DNA of 64,000 nucleotides from Bacteroidales bacterium (GTDB lineage Bacteria > Bacteroidota > Bacteroidia > Bacteroidales > UBA932), in contig JAGCDF010000074.1 in assembly GCA_017651225.1 (NCBI GenBank), positions 1 to 64,000 of the forward strand, in the 5' to 3' direction. The position numbers and the translations under genes are program-made. Shown here piece after piece: positions 47,208 through 55,064 of the stretch (its first letter is position 1; every line of letters begins with the position of its first letter). The notes beneath the pieces were generated by a model. It made no database searches. It worked only from the letters and a program-made list of their open reading frames with translations, and was not told the DNA's origin.

Positions 47208-47217
47208 GAAGAGGTTG

Positions 47218-47300
47218 CCGGGCACAAAAAGGGGGTCTGGTGTGCCCGGGAAGCGAAAAAACGGGGTCCCGAGCACAAAACAGGCCCCCAGCTTGACTGG
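47218..47300. repeat. Twin-hairpin element, word CCGGGCAC (second copy, last arm degraded)
   Basis: Arms CCGGGCAC (47218), GTGCCCGG (47242) and CCGAGCAC (47269) are spaced 24/27 like the 40.2-kb copy. The expected fourth arm near 47293 has decayed. The linker GAAGCGAAAAAACGGGGTC parallels GAAGCTGAAAACACAGGTC of the other copy. Confidence 0.75.
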
Positions 47301-47322
47301 CAGCATGCGCCCAGCGACAGGC

Positions 47323-47401
47323 GTCCTCAAAATGGGGTGCTGGTGAGGATGATAGGCGGTTTTTCAGGGGTTTGTCCTCAAAACGGGCCTGTTTCGAGGA
47401 C
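47323..47401. repeat. Twin-hairpin element, word GTCCTCA (second copy)
   Basis: Arms GTCCTCA (47323), TGAGGAT (47344), GTCCTCA (47374) and CGAGGAC (47395) have spacings 21/30/21, identical to 13647-13725. Counting arms as GTCCTC/GAGGAT, the first loop is AAAATGGGGTGCTGGT, nearly the loop of the CCGGGCAC element at 40.2 kb. Confidence 0.82.
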
Positions 47402-47460
47402 AAACGTACCCGGGAAAGTCGCGGCTGGTGGGTACTATCGCGTTTTTGGTGGGAAAATGG

Positions 47461-47468
47461 TATCTTTG
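47461..47468 (+). promoter_or_regulatory. -7 promoter box of the M3 peptidase gene
   Basis: TATCTTTG lies four bases before the ATG at 47473, predicting a leaderless message and fixing the start codon, since an upstream in-frame start at 47428 would precede the promoter. Confidence 0.62.
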
Positions 47469-47472
47469 CAGT

Positions 47473-49515
47473 ATGGATAATCCTTTGCTGCAGCCTTCGT
47501 CCCTGCCGTTCGGCGCGCCGCGCTTCGACCTGATCCGGCCGGAGCACTGGAAACCCGCCTTCGAGGCGGCCATCGCCGCGGGCAAGGCCGAGGTGGACGC
47601 CATCGCGGCGAACCCCGCGGCGCCGGACTTCGCCAACACGGTCGAGGCGCTCGAGCTCGCCGGCGCCGCGCTGGACCGCGTGAGCGGGCTCTTCTTCAAC
47701 CTGCTCGAAGCGGAGAGCAACGACGCCATGCAGCAACTCGCGGAGGAGATCTCCCCGCTGCTGACCGAATACGAACTCTACATCTCCCTCAACGAAACCC
47801 TCTTCGCGCGCATCCGCGCCGTCTACGATCAGCGCACTACGCTCGACCTCGCCCCCGACCAGCGCAAACTGCTGGAGGAGAGCTATAAAGGTTTCACGCG
47901 CAGCGGCGCCCTGCTCAGCCCGGCGGACAAGAAGACCTACGCCGCGCTGGAGGAGGAGCTCGACCTGCTGGAGCTGAAATACGGCAAGAACGTGCTCGAT
48001 GCCACCAACGCCTTCAGCCTGGAGATCACCGACGAGGCGGAGCTGGAAGGCCTGCCGCAGTACGTCCGCGACGCGGCGGCGCAGGCCGCCCGCGAGCAGG
48101 GCCGGGACGGCTGGCGTTTCGATCTCTCGCACCCCAGCTACGTTCCCTTCCTGCAGTTCAGCGCCCGCGCCGACCTGCGGGAGAAAATGTGGCGCGCCTT
48201 CAACGCCCGGGCCCTCGGCGGCCCGCATGACAACAGCGACAACTGCCTGAAAATCACCCGGCTGCGCCAACGGATCGCGCAGCTGCTCGGCTACGCCGAC
48301 TGGGCGGCCTACGAGCTCGAAGAGCGCATGGCCAAGACCATCGGCGCCGTGCGCAAGCTGCTCGACGAGCTGATGGCGCCGTCCCTGCCCGCCGCCCGGC
48401 GGGAGGTGGCGGAGCTGCTCGCCTGGGCGCGGGAGCGCGGCTACGCGCAGCAGGAGATGCTCCCGTGGGACTTCCCGTACTGGTCCGAGCGCTACCGCGC
48501 CGAACACTACGCCCTGAGCGACGAGCAGCTCAAGCCCTATTTCCGCCTAGAGGACTGCATCGCGGCCGTGTTCGGCCTCGCCACGCGCCTGTACGGCGTG
48601 CAGTTTATCGAGCGGCCGGACATCCCGGTCTACCACCCGGACGTGCGCGTCTACGACGTGCAGGACGCGGACGGGCGGCACCTGGCGCTCTTCTACGCGG
48701 ACTTCTTCCCCCGTCCCGGCAAGCGCAGCGGCGCGTGGATGACCAATTTCCGCGAGCTCGCGGTGCGCAGCGGCGTCGAGGAGCGGCCGCTGGTGAGCAT
48801 CGTCACCAACTTCACCAAGCCGACAGCCGACGCGCCCTCGCTGCTCACCCACGACGTACTGACCACGCTCCTGCACGAGTTCGGCCACGCCCTGCACGGG
48901 ATGCTCGCCGAGGGGCGTTACCCGTCCCTGACGGGCACCAACGTGACCCGCGACTTCGTGGAGCTGCCCTCGCAGCTGATGGAGAACTGGGGCTTCGAGC
49001 CCGCGTGGCTGCACACCTTTGCGCGGCACTGGCAGACGGGCGAACCCATCCCCGACGCGCTCGTGGAGCGGCTCGTTGCCGCCCGCAACTACCACGCGGC
49101 CTACTTCCAGGTGCGCCAGCTTCGCTTCGGTCTGCTGGACCTCGCCTGGCACACCCTTAGGAAGGAGATCCCCGATCAGGTCGGGGATGACGTTGTAGCC
49201 ATTGAGGCGCAGGCCCTCGCCGGCTGCGCCGTTCTGCCGGACATCCCCGGCAGCTGCATCTCGACCTCCTTCCACCACATCTTCGACGGCGGCTACTCCG
49301 CCGGCTACTACTCCTACAAGTGGGCGGAAGTCCTCGAGGCGGATGCCTTCTCCCTCTTCCGCGAGCGGGGCATCTTCGACCGCGCGACGGCCGCCTCCTT
49401 CCGGGAGAACATCCTCTCGAAGGGCGGCAGCGAGGACGAAGCCCTGCTGTACCTCCGCTTCCGCGGCCATGAGCCTGACCCGCAGGCCTTACTCAAGAAA
49501 CTGGAAATCATTTAG
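47473..49515 (+). CDS. M3-family metallopeptidase (oligopeptidase A / dipeptidyl carboxypeptidase type)
   Basis: The 680-residue zinc peptidase has the thimet-type motif LLHEFGHALHGML, with the third ligand downstream in the FVELPSQLMENW region, and the substrate-closing segment GYSAGYYSYKWAEV near the C-terminus. Such enzymes trim short peptides in the cytosol or periplasm; there is no signal peptide, so it is probably cytosolic. Between LDLAWHTL and AIEAQALAG the chain contains KEIPDQVGDDVV, encoded by a perfect palindrome (49168-49188) absent from homologues as I remember them. The insertion keeps the frame and lies away from the zinc site, so activity is probably kept. Confidence 0.93.
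   Translation: MDNPLLQPSSLPFGAPRFDLIRPEHWKPAFEAAIAAGKAEVDAIAANPAAPDFANTVEALELAGAALDRVSGLFFNLLEAESNDAMQQLAEEISPLLTEYELYISLNETLFARIRAVYDQRTTLDLAPDQRKLLEESYKGFTRSGALLSPADKKTYAALEEELDLLELKYGKNVLDATNAFSLEITDEAELEGLPQYVRDAAAQAAREQGRDGWRFDLSHPSYVPFLQFSARADLREKMWRAFNARALGGPHDNSDNCLKITRLRQRIAQLLGYADWAAYELEERMAKTIGAVRKLLDELMAPSLPAARREVAELLAWARERGYAQQEMLPWDFPYWSERYRAEHYALSDEQLKPYFRLEDCIAAVFGLATRLYGVQFIERPDIPVYHPDVRVYDVQDADGRHLALFYADFFPRPGKRSGAWMTNFRELAVRSGVEERPLVSIVTNFTKPTADAPSLLTHDVLTTLLHEFGHALHGMLAEGRYPSLTGTNVTRDFVELPSQLMENWGFEPAWLHTFARHWQTGEPIPDALVERLVAARNYHAAYFQVRQLRFGLLDLAWHTLRKEIPDQVGDDVVAIEAQALAGCAVLPDIPGSCISTSFHHIFDGGYSAGYYSYKWAEVLEADAFSLFRERGIFDRATAASFRENILSKGGSEDEALLYLRFRGHEPDPQALLKKLEII
49168..49188. 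repeat. Palindromic element inserted in frame in the M3 peptidase gene
   Basis: ATCCCCGA, loop TCAGG and TCGGGGAT form a perfect 8-bp stem-loop inside the coding region, translated as part of KEIPDQVGDD. The layout is like the intergenic palindrome at 28908-28928 and like the protein-coding palindromic repeats known from Rickettsia. Confidence 0.65.
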
Positions 49516-49520
49516 ATAAC

Positions 49521-50726
49521 ATGAAACCGATCATCAACCATTTCACCGACAACGACCTCTACACCTTCACCTGCCAGTACTACATCCTGAAGACCTACCC
49601 GCGGGCGGAAGTCGAGTACACCTTCTACGACCGCAACCACCAGGTCTACCCCAAGGGCTTCGACAAGCTCCTCCGGGAGCAGATTGACCACATGGCGGAG
49701 GTCGTCATCACCGACGAGGAGATCGAGTTCATGAAGACGCGCTGCGTCTTCCTGCCGCTGTGGTATTTCACCTTCCTGCGCGGCTTCCGCTTCCGCCCGG
49801 CCGAGGTGACCATCCAGCAGGACGCGGAGGGCCACCTGGACATCAGCGTCCGCGGCAAATGGTTCTCCACCATCATGTGGGAGATGCCCATCCTCTCCTG
49901 CATCAGCGAATTGATGCACGGCCTGCGCGGCGACTTTGACCGCTACGACGCCGCGGCCGAGGAGGCCAAGGCGCGCGCGAAGACCGAGCGCATCTTCGGC
50001 AGCGGCCTCGTGCTCGGCGACATGGGCACGCGCCGCCGCTTCAGCTTCGCGCACCACGAGATGGTCGTGCGCGTGATGAAGGAGGTCTACGATTCGAAGC
50101 CTTCCTGGCCGGGCAAGTTCACCGGCACGTCCAACGTCTGGCTGGCGATGAAATACAACTGCGTGCCGCTGGGCACGATGTCCCACCAGCTCATCTCCTT
50201 CGAGGAGAACGTGAGCGGCGTGTTCGAGTGCAACTTCAACGTCATGAAGAAGTTCAGCGACGTCTACGACGGCGACAACGGTATCTACCTCTACGACTGC
50301 TTCGGCGACGAGGTCTTCTTCTCCAACCTCTCCAAGCGCATGGCCATGATGTACAAGGGCCTCCGCGTGGACAGCGGCGACGAGTTCGAGCAGACGGAGA
50401 AGATCATCGCGAAGTACAAGTCCCTGGGAATCGATCCCGCCACCAAGCAGGTCTGCTTCTCCAACGGCCTCGACATCGACAAGGCCATCGAGATCCACAA
50501 ATATGTGAACGGTCGCGTGCAGGACTCCTACGGCGTCGGCACCTTCCTGACCTGCGACGTCACGGGCGCCGATCCGATGAACATCGTCGTCAAGCTCACC
50601 CGCGGCCGCATCACCGAGCTCCGCGAGTGGCACGACTGCGTCAAGCTCTCCTGCACCCCCGGCAAGACCCTCGGCAACCCCGAGAAGTGCGAATATTTAA
50701 GCCGCCTTCTGAAGAAGACGGCTTAA
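49521..50726 (+). CDS. pncB: Nicotinate phosphoribosyltransferase
   Basis: PncB salvages nicotinate to nicotinate mononucleotide with PRPP and ATP. The 401-residue protein starts IINHFTDNDLYTFTCQYY, has FSFAHHEM, the phosphohistidine region GTMSHQ (His in the position of E. coli His219) and GVGTFLTCD near the C-terminus. It lies five bases after the M3 peptidase gene and is probably co-transcribed with it. Length and motifs are standard, and no competing assignment is plausible. The end of the gene itself forms the stem of a terminator-like hairpin facing gdhA. Confidence 0.96.
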   Translation: MKPIINHFTDNDLYTFTCQYYILKTYPRAEVEYTFYDRNHQVYPKGFDKLLREQIDHMAEVVITDEEIEFMKTRCVFLPLWYFTFLRGFRFRPAEVTIQQDAEGHLDISVRGKWFSTIMWEMPILSCISELMHGLRGDFDRYDAAAEEAKARAKTERIFGSGLVLGDMGTRRRFSFAHHEMVVRVMKEVYDSKPSWPGKFTGTSNVWLAMKYNCVPLGTMSHQLISFEENVSGVFECNFNVMKKFSDVYDGDNGIYLYDCFGDEVFFSNLSKRMAMMYKGLRVDSGDEFEQTEKIIAKYKSLGIDPATKQVCFSNGLDIDKAIEIHKYVNGRVQDSYGVGTFLTCDVTGADPMNIVVKLTRGRITELREWHDCVKLSCTPGKTLGNPEKCEYLSRLLKKTA

Positions 50727-50727
50727 A
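50696..50727. terminator. Possible bidirectional terminator between pncB and gdhA
   Basis: TTTAAGCCG and CGGCTTAAA, extended by CTTCT/AGAAG after a one-base mismatch, form a long stem over the last codons of pncB. The T-run is short, so efficiency is uncertain. Confidence 0.45.
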
Positions 50728-50747
50728 TAAGAATCAATCAGAATCAT

Positions 50748-52091
50748 TTAGATCGTGCCCTGCTCGAGCATCGCTTGCGCGACCTTCATGAAGCCGGCGA
50801 TGTTGGCGCCCTTCACGTAGTCGACGCTGCCGTCCGGCTGGGTGCCGAACTTCACGCACTGCTCGTGGATGGACTTCATGATGAAGTGCAGCTTCTCGTC
50901 GACCTCCTTGCCGCTCCAGCTGATGTGCTCCGCGTTCTGGGTCATCTCCAGACCGGACGTGGCCACGCCGCCGGCGTTGACCGCCTTGCCCGGCGCGAAG
51001 AGGATGCCGTTGTGCTGGAAGAAGTGGATGGCGCCCGGCTGGCAGCCCATGTTGGACACCTCGCAGCAGCACCAGCAGCCGTTGGCCTTCAGCTCCTTGG
51101 CGTCGTCCTCGGACAGCTCGTTCTGGAAGGCGCAAGGCAGCGCGATGTCGCACGGGACGCTCCATGCCTTCTTGCCGGCGGTGAAGACGGCCTTGCCCGG
51201 GAAGCGGGTCGCCATGTCCTCCACGCGGTCGCGGTTGGACGCGCGCATGACCAGCATATAGTCGATCATCTCCTGGGTGATACCCTCCGGGATGGCGCAG
51301 ACGCCGTCCGGACCGGAGATGGCCACCACCTTGGCACCGAGCTCGAGGGCCTTGATGCAGGCGCCCCAGGCCACGTTGCCGAAGCCGGAGACTGCCACCT
51401 TGCAGCCCTTGATGTCCTTGCCCGCGTGGTGCAGCAGGTTCTGGGTGAAATAGAGCGCGCCGAAGCCCGTGGCTTCCGGACGCAGGATGCTGCCGCCCCA
51501 GGTGGAACCCTTGCCGGTCAGCACACCGGTATTGTACTCGCGCGCGAGTTTCTTGTACATGCCGTACAGGAAGCCGATTTCGCGGCCGCCCACGCCCACA
51601 TCACCGGCCGGGATGTCCTGGTCGGGGCCGATACACTGCCAGAGCTCCAGCATGAAGGCCTGGCAGAAACGCATGATCTCGGCGTCGGTCTTGCCCTTGG
51701 GATCGAAATCGCTGCCGCCCTTGGCGCCGCCCATCGGGAGGGTCGTAAGGGCGTTCTTGAAGGTCTGCTCGAAACCGAGAAACTTCAGCATGGAAGGGGT
51801 CACGGCGCGGTGGAAACGCAGGCCGCCCTTGTAGGGGCCGATGGCGCTGTTGAACTGGATGCGGTAGCCGGTGTTGGTCTGGACCTCGCCCTGGTCGTCC
51901 GTCCAGGTCACGCGGAACGTGAAGATGCGGTCCGGCTCGACCATCCGCTCGACGATCTTCGCCTTCTCGAATTCAGGATGCTGGTTATAGACTTCCTCGA
52001 TGCTCTCGAGCACCTCCTGTACCGCCTGCAGATATTCGCTTTCGCCGGGGTACTTGGCCTGGAGACGGGCCATAATGTCTTTCGTTTTCAT
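50748..52091 (-). CDS. gdhA: NADP-type glutamate dehydrogenase
   Basis: GdhA reductively aminates 2-oxoglutarate to glutamate. The 447-residue hexameric-type enzyme has the substrate lysine regions GPYKGGLRFH and PMGGAKGGSDFDP, the IPAGDVGVGGREIG block, and the dinucleotide fold SGFGNVAWG. I chose MKTKDIMARLQ as the start because it gives the normal family length. It follows korB by 19 bases, so the 2-oxoglutarate:ferredoxin oxidoreductase and the enzyme using its product share an operon. Coenzyme preference is inferred from similarity to the biosynthetic type, not proven. Confidence 0.96.
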   Translation of the reverse strand: MKTKDIMARLQAKYPGESEYLQAVQEVLESIEEVYNQHPEFEKAKIVERMVEPDRIFTFRVTWTDDQGEVQTNTGYRIQFNSAIGPYKGGLRFHRAVTPSMLKFLGFEQTFKNALTTLPMGGAKGGSDFDPKGKTDAEIMRFCQAFMLELWQCIGPDQDIPAGDVGVGGREIGFLYGMYKKLAREYNTGVLTGKGSTWGGSILRPEATGFGALYFTQNLLHHAGKDIKGCKVAVSGFGNVAWGACIKALELGAKVVAISGPDGVCAIPEGITQEMIDYMLVMRASNRDRVEDMATRFPGKAVFTAGKKAWSVPCDIALPCAFQNELSEDDAKELKANGCWCCCEVSNMGCQPGAIHFFQHNGILFAPGKAVNAGGVATSGLEMTQNAEHISWSGKEVDEKLHFIMKSIHEQCVKFGTQPDGSVDYVKGANIAGFMKVAQAMLEQGTI

Positions 52092-52110
52092 TATCAGTGT
52101 TAATGTGGTA

Positions 52111-53130
52111 TTATTCAACTTCCCAGGTAGAGCCGCTGTGCAGCAGCTCGTCCACGCTGTGGATCTTCGATTTCGCCATGACGTCCTTGACCTGGTCGCG
52201 GACACCGTCGTCGTAGGTGATGTCCTTGACGTCGCGGATCACGCCCAGGGCCACCGGCATGTCCGGGCCCTTCATGTCGGCGAGCGCCATGTGCAGGCCG
52301 ATGTAGTCGGTGTGGGCGTCGTGCACGAGGATGTCGTCCTCGGTGAAGCCGCCCTCGCCGATGCGCACGGCGCGGATCTTCTTGCCGTCGTAGATCAGGC
52401 CGCGGTCGCGGTCCTTGCCGAAGATCATCTTCTCGCCGTGGTGCAGCACGATGGTGTGGTCGGCCTTGACGGCCGGATCGGTCAGCGCCTTGTGCGCGCC
52501 GTCATTGAAGATCACGCAGTTGGTCAGCATCTCCATCACGGAGCAGCCGTCGTGCAGGGCGGCCGCCGTCATGATCTCCTCGTTGAGCTTGAGCTCCACG
52601 TCCAGCGAGCGGGCGAAGAAGGTGCCCTTGGCGCCCAATACGAGCGAGCCCGGATTGAACGGGTGCTCGACGGTGCCGTAAGGCGAGGTCTTCGTAATCG
52701 CGCCGAACTTGGAGGTCGGCGAATACTGCCCCTTGGTCAGGCCGTAGATCTGGTTGTTGAAGAGGATGATGTTGATGTCGATGTTGCGCCGGATGGCGTG
52801 GATGAAATGGTTGCCGCCGATGGCGAGCGCGTCGCCGTCGCCGCAGGCCTGCCAGACCGTCAGCCAGGGGTTCGCCACCTTGATGCCGGTGGAGACCGCC
52901 GTGGCGCGGCCGTGGATGCTGTGGAACCCGTAGGTGTCCATGTAGTACGGAAGGCGGGAGGAGCATCCGATGCCGGACACCACCACGTAGCGTTCCTTAT
53001 CGTAATTGAGCGCCTGGCTCACTTTGGGGAGCGCGCGCTGCAGCGCGGCCAGCACCGCGTGGTCGCCGCATCCGGGGCACCAGCGGACCTCCTGGTCGCT
53101 CTTGAAATCCTTAAATGTCAGTGTTGCCAT
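52111..53130 (-). CDS. korB: 2-oxoglutarate:ferredoxin oxidoreductase, beta subunit
   Basis: The 339-residue subunit binds thiamine diphosphate and, through CPGCGDH near residue 18 and further cysteines, helps hold the iron-sulphur centre. The TPP signature is ACGDGDALAIGGNH followed by NIILFNNQIYGLTKGQ. With KorA it interconverts 2-oxoglutarate plus CoA and succinyl-CoA plus CO2 with ferredoxin. It starts four bases after korA. A different 2-oxoacid specificity is possible, but the downstream gdhA supports 2-oxoglutarate. Confidence 0.93.
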   Translation of the reverse strand: MATLTFKDFKSDQEVRWCPGCGDHAVLAALQRALPKVSQALNYDKERYVVVSGIGCSSRLPYYMDTYGFHSIHGRATAVSTGIKVANPWLTVWQACGDGDALAIGGNHFIHAIRRNIDINIILFNNQIYGLTKGQYSPTSKFGAITKTSPYGTVEHPFNPGSLVLGAKGTFFARSLDVELKLNEEIMTAAALHDGCSVMEMLTNCVIFNDGAHKALTDPAVKADHTIVLHHGEKMIFGKDRDRGLIYDGKKIRAVRIGEGGFTEDDILVHDAHTDYIGLHMALADMKGPDMPVALGVIRDVKDITYDDGVRDQVKDVMAKSKIHSVDELLHSGSTWEVE

Positions 53131-53134
53131 AGTG

Positions 53135-54979
53135 CTACATCTCCTTTTGAATGGCCTCGACCAGCTCGCTCACGAGGAACGGCTGCCCCTGGACCTTGTT
53201 GAACTTGCGGATGTCCCGGCCGGGGAACTTCGCCCGGAGGTAGTCCGCGAACTGTCCGCTGTTGAGCTCGCAGACGAGGATCTTCTCGAAGTGCGAGAAG
53301 ACCTCTTCCGTGTTCGCGGGAAGCGGATTGATGTAGTCGAAATGAACGTAGGAGACGGCGTCGCCGATCTCGTGCACGGCGGAGAGCAGGTGGCCGTAGG
53401 TGCCGCCCCAGCCGACCACCAGCAGCTTGCCGGCGGCGGGGCCGTTCAGGAGCTCCAGGGCCGGCAGGTCGCGCGCGATGCGCTGCACCTTCTCGGCGCG
53501 CTCGGCGACCATCAGGGCGTGGTTGGCGGGGTCGGTGGACAGGACGCCTTCGTGCGTCTTCTCCAGACCGCCCACGCGGTGCTCGAAGCCCTTCTGGCCC
53601 GGCAGGGCCCAACGGCGCACGAGTGTCTCGGGGTCACGCTCGAAAGGTTTGAACTTCTCCCCTTCCGGCAGGATGCCCTGCACGAAGGGGGGCTTGATCT
53701 CGGGATAATCCTTCATCGACGGGATGCGCCAGGGCTCGGAGCCGTTGCCGAGGAAGCCCTCGGAGAGCAGCAGGACCGGGGTCATGTGCTCCAGGGCGAT
53801 CTTCGCGGCCTGGAAGGCGGCGTCGAAGCAGTGGGCCGGCGAATGCGCGGCGACCACGGCCATCGGGCATTCGCCGTTGCGACCGTAGAGCGCCTGGTTC
53901 AGGTCGGACTGCTCCGTCTTGGTCGGCAGGCCCGTGGAGGGGCCGCCGCGCTGCACGTCCACGACCACCAGCGGCAGCTCGGCCATGACGGCGAGGCCCA
54001 TCGCCTCGGACTTCAGCGAGAGGCCCGGGCCGGAGGTCGTCGTGACGGCGAGGTTGCCCGCGTAGGCGGCGCCGATGGCGGTGCAGATGCCCGCGATCTC
54101 GTCTTCGGCCTGCAGCGTCTTGGCGCCCAGGCTCTTGTGGAGCGCAAGCTCCTCGAGAATCGCCGTGGCCGGCGTGATGGGATAGGAGCCGCAGAAGAGG
54201 GACAGGCCCGACTTCTCGGAAGCGGCGAGCAGGCCCCAGGCCGTGGCCTGGTTGCCCGTGATGTTGCGGTAGGTGCCCTTCTCGAGCTTCTCCGCGGGAG
54301 CGATGGTATAGGTGTTGGCGATCGCCTGGATATTCGCGGCGTAGTTAAAACCGTCGTTGAGCACCTTCTTGTTGGGTTCAATCACCTCGGGGTGCTTCTT
54401 GGCGAATTTCTTTTCCAGGTAGGCGTAGATGTACTCGAGCGGCCGGTTGTAGATGTAGCAGGCCATGCCGAGCGTGAACATGTTCTTGCACTTGAGGATG
54501 GCCTTGTTGTCCATCCCGCTGTCCTTCAGGCTCTCCTGGGTCAGCGTGGTGATTGGCGCGACGATGAGCGTGCGGTCCTCGACGCCGAGCTCCGTGAAGG
54601 GGTTCTCGGTGGTGAAACCGGCCTTCTTCATGCCGGCCTCGTCGAAGGCGTCCTCGTCCACGAGGATCATCGCGTGGCGCTTGCACCACTTGGCGTTCGC
54701 CTTCAGCGCGGCGGGGTTCATCGCGACCAGCAGGTCGCAGAAGTCGCCGGGCGTGGAGATCTTCTCGCTGCCGATGTGTACCTGGAAACCGGACACGCCC
54801 GAGACGGTCCCGTGCGGAGCGCGGATCTCGGCCGGATAGTCCGGGAAAGTGGAAAGACCATTGCCATAGATGGCGGACATATCCGCAAAAAGAGACCCGG
54901 TGAGCTGCATGCCGTCACCCGAATCTCCAGCGAATCTGATTACAACATCTTTGGCGTCAATGACTTTGTGTTGCATCAT
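53135..54979 (-). CDS. korA: 2-oxoglutarate:ferredoxin oxidoreductase, fused gamma-alpha subunit
   Basis: The 614-residue chain joins the gamma domain (VIRFAGDSGDGMQLTGSLFA, FPDYPAEIRAPHGTVSGVSG) to the alpha domain (SYPITPATAILEEL, QAEDEIAG, VTTTSGPGLSLKSEA, QRGGPSTGLPTKTEQSDL), the usual Kor arrangement in anaerobes. The alpha domain shapes the TPP and CoA pockets. The gene is first in korA-korB-gdhA. A second in-frame ATG immediately follows the first, so the exact start is uncertain by one codon. No ferredoxin gene is near. Confidence 0.94.
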   Translation of the reverse strand: MMQHKVIDAKDVVIRFAGDSGDGMQLTGSLFADMSAIYGNGLSTFPDYPAEIRAPHGTVSGVSGFQVHIGSEKISTPGDFCDLLVAMNPAALKANAKWCKRHAMILVDEDAFDEAGMKKAGFTTENPFTELGVEDRTLIVAPITTLTQESLKDSGMDNKAILKCKNMFTLGMACYIYNRPLEYIYAYLEKKFAKKHPEVIEPNKKVLNDGFNYAANIQAIANTYTIAPAEKLEKGTYRNITGNQATAWGLLAASEKSGLSLFCGSYPITPATAILEELALHKSLGAKTLQAEDEIAGICTAIGAAYAGNLAVTTTSGPGLSLKSEAMGLAVMAELPLVVVDVQRGGPSTGLPTKTEQSDLNQALYGRNGECPMAVVAAHSPAHCFDAAFQAAKIALEHMTPVLLLSEGFLGNGSEPWRIPSMKDYPEIKPPFVQGILPEGEKFKPFERDPETLVRRWALPGQKGFEHRVGGLEKTHEGVLSTDPANHALMVAERAEKVQRIARDLPALELLNGPAAGKLLVVGWGGTYGHLLSAVHEIGDAVSYVHFDYINPLPANTEEVFSHFEKILVCELNSGQFADYLRAKFPGRDIRKFNKVQGQPFLVSELVEAIQKEM

Positions 54980-55013
54980 TATGTTTTAGTGTAGGAATGT
55001 GGTTCAGGTTATA

Positions 55014-55053
55014 ATAAAAAAACCTCATCCCGCCCGAGGTGGGCGGGACGAGG
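55014..55053 (-). terminator. Intrinsic terminator after the skp gene
   Basis: CCTCATCCCGCCC (55023-55035) and GGGCGGGACGAGG (55041-55053) form a strong 13-bp stem with one mismatch; on the minus strand it is followed by seven T. It ends the nadK-uppS-bamA-skp operon. Confidence 0.88.
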
Positions 55054-55064
55054 CGGAAGCGTCT

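Larger units (their letters stand above)
46723..47472. other. Intergenic region with an array of four different hairpin elements
   Basis: About 750 bases without a convincing gene. The left end holds the symporter promoter and an AT-rich stretch with another possible minus-strand -7 box (TAATTTTG, 46866-46859). The right part (47022-47401) is an array of four hairpin elements with different arm words, starting at 47022, 47125, 47218 and 47323, about 93-105 bases apart. Confidence 0.75.

Noticed and set aside
47022..47401. CRISPR array
   Set aside because: The repeats alternate in orientation, differ in word between elements, and have no constant direct repeat with unique spacers; no cas gene is present.
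47428..47472. Upstream in-frame start for the M3 peptidase
   Set aside because: It lies before the TATCTTTG promoter box, and the added residues do not resemble the family N-terminus.
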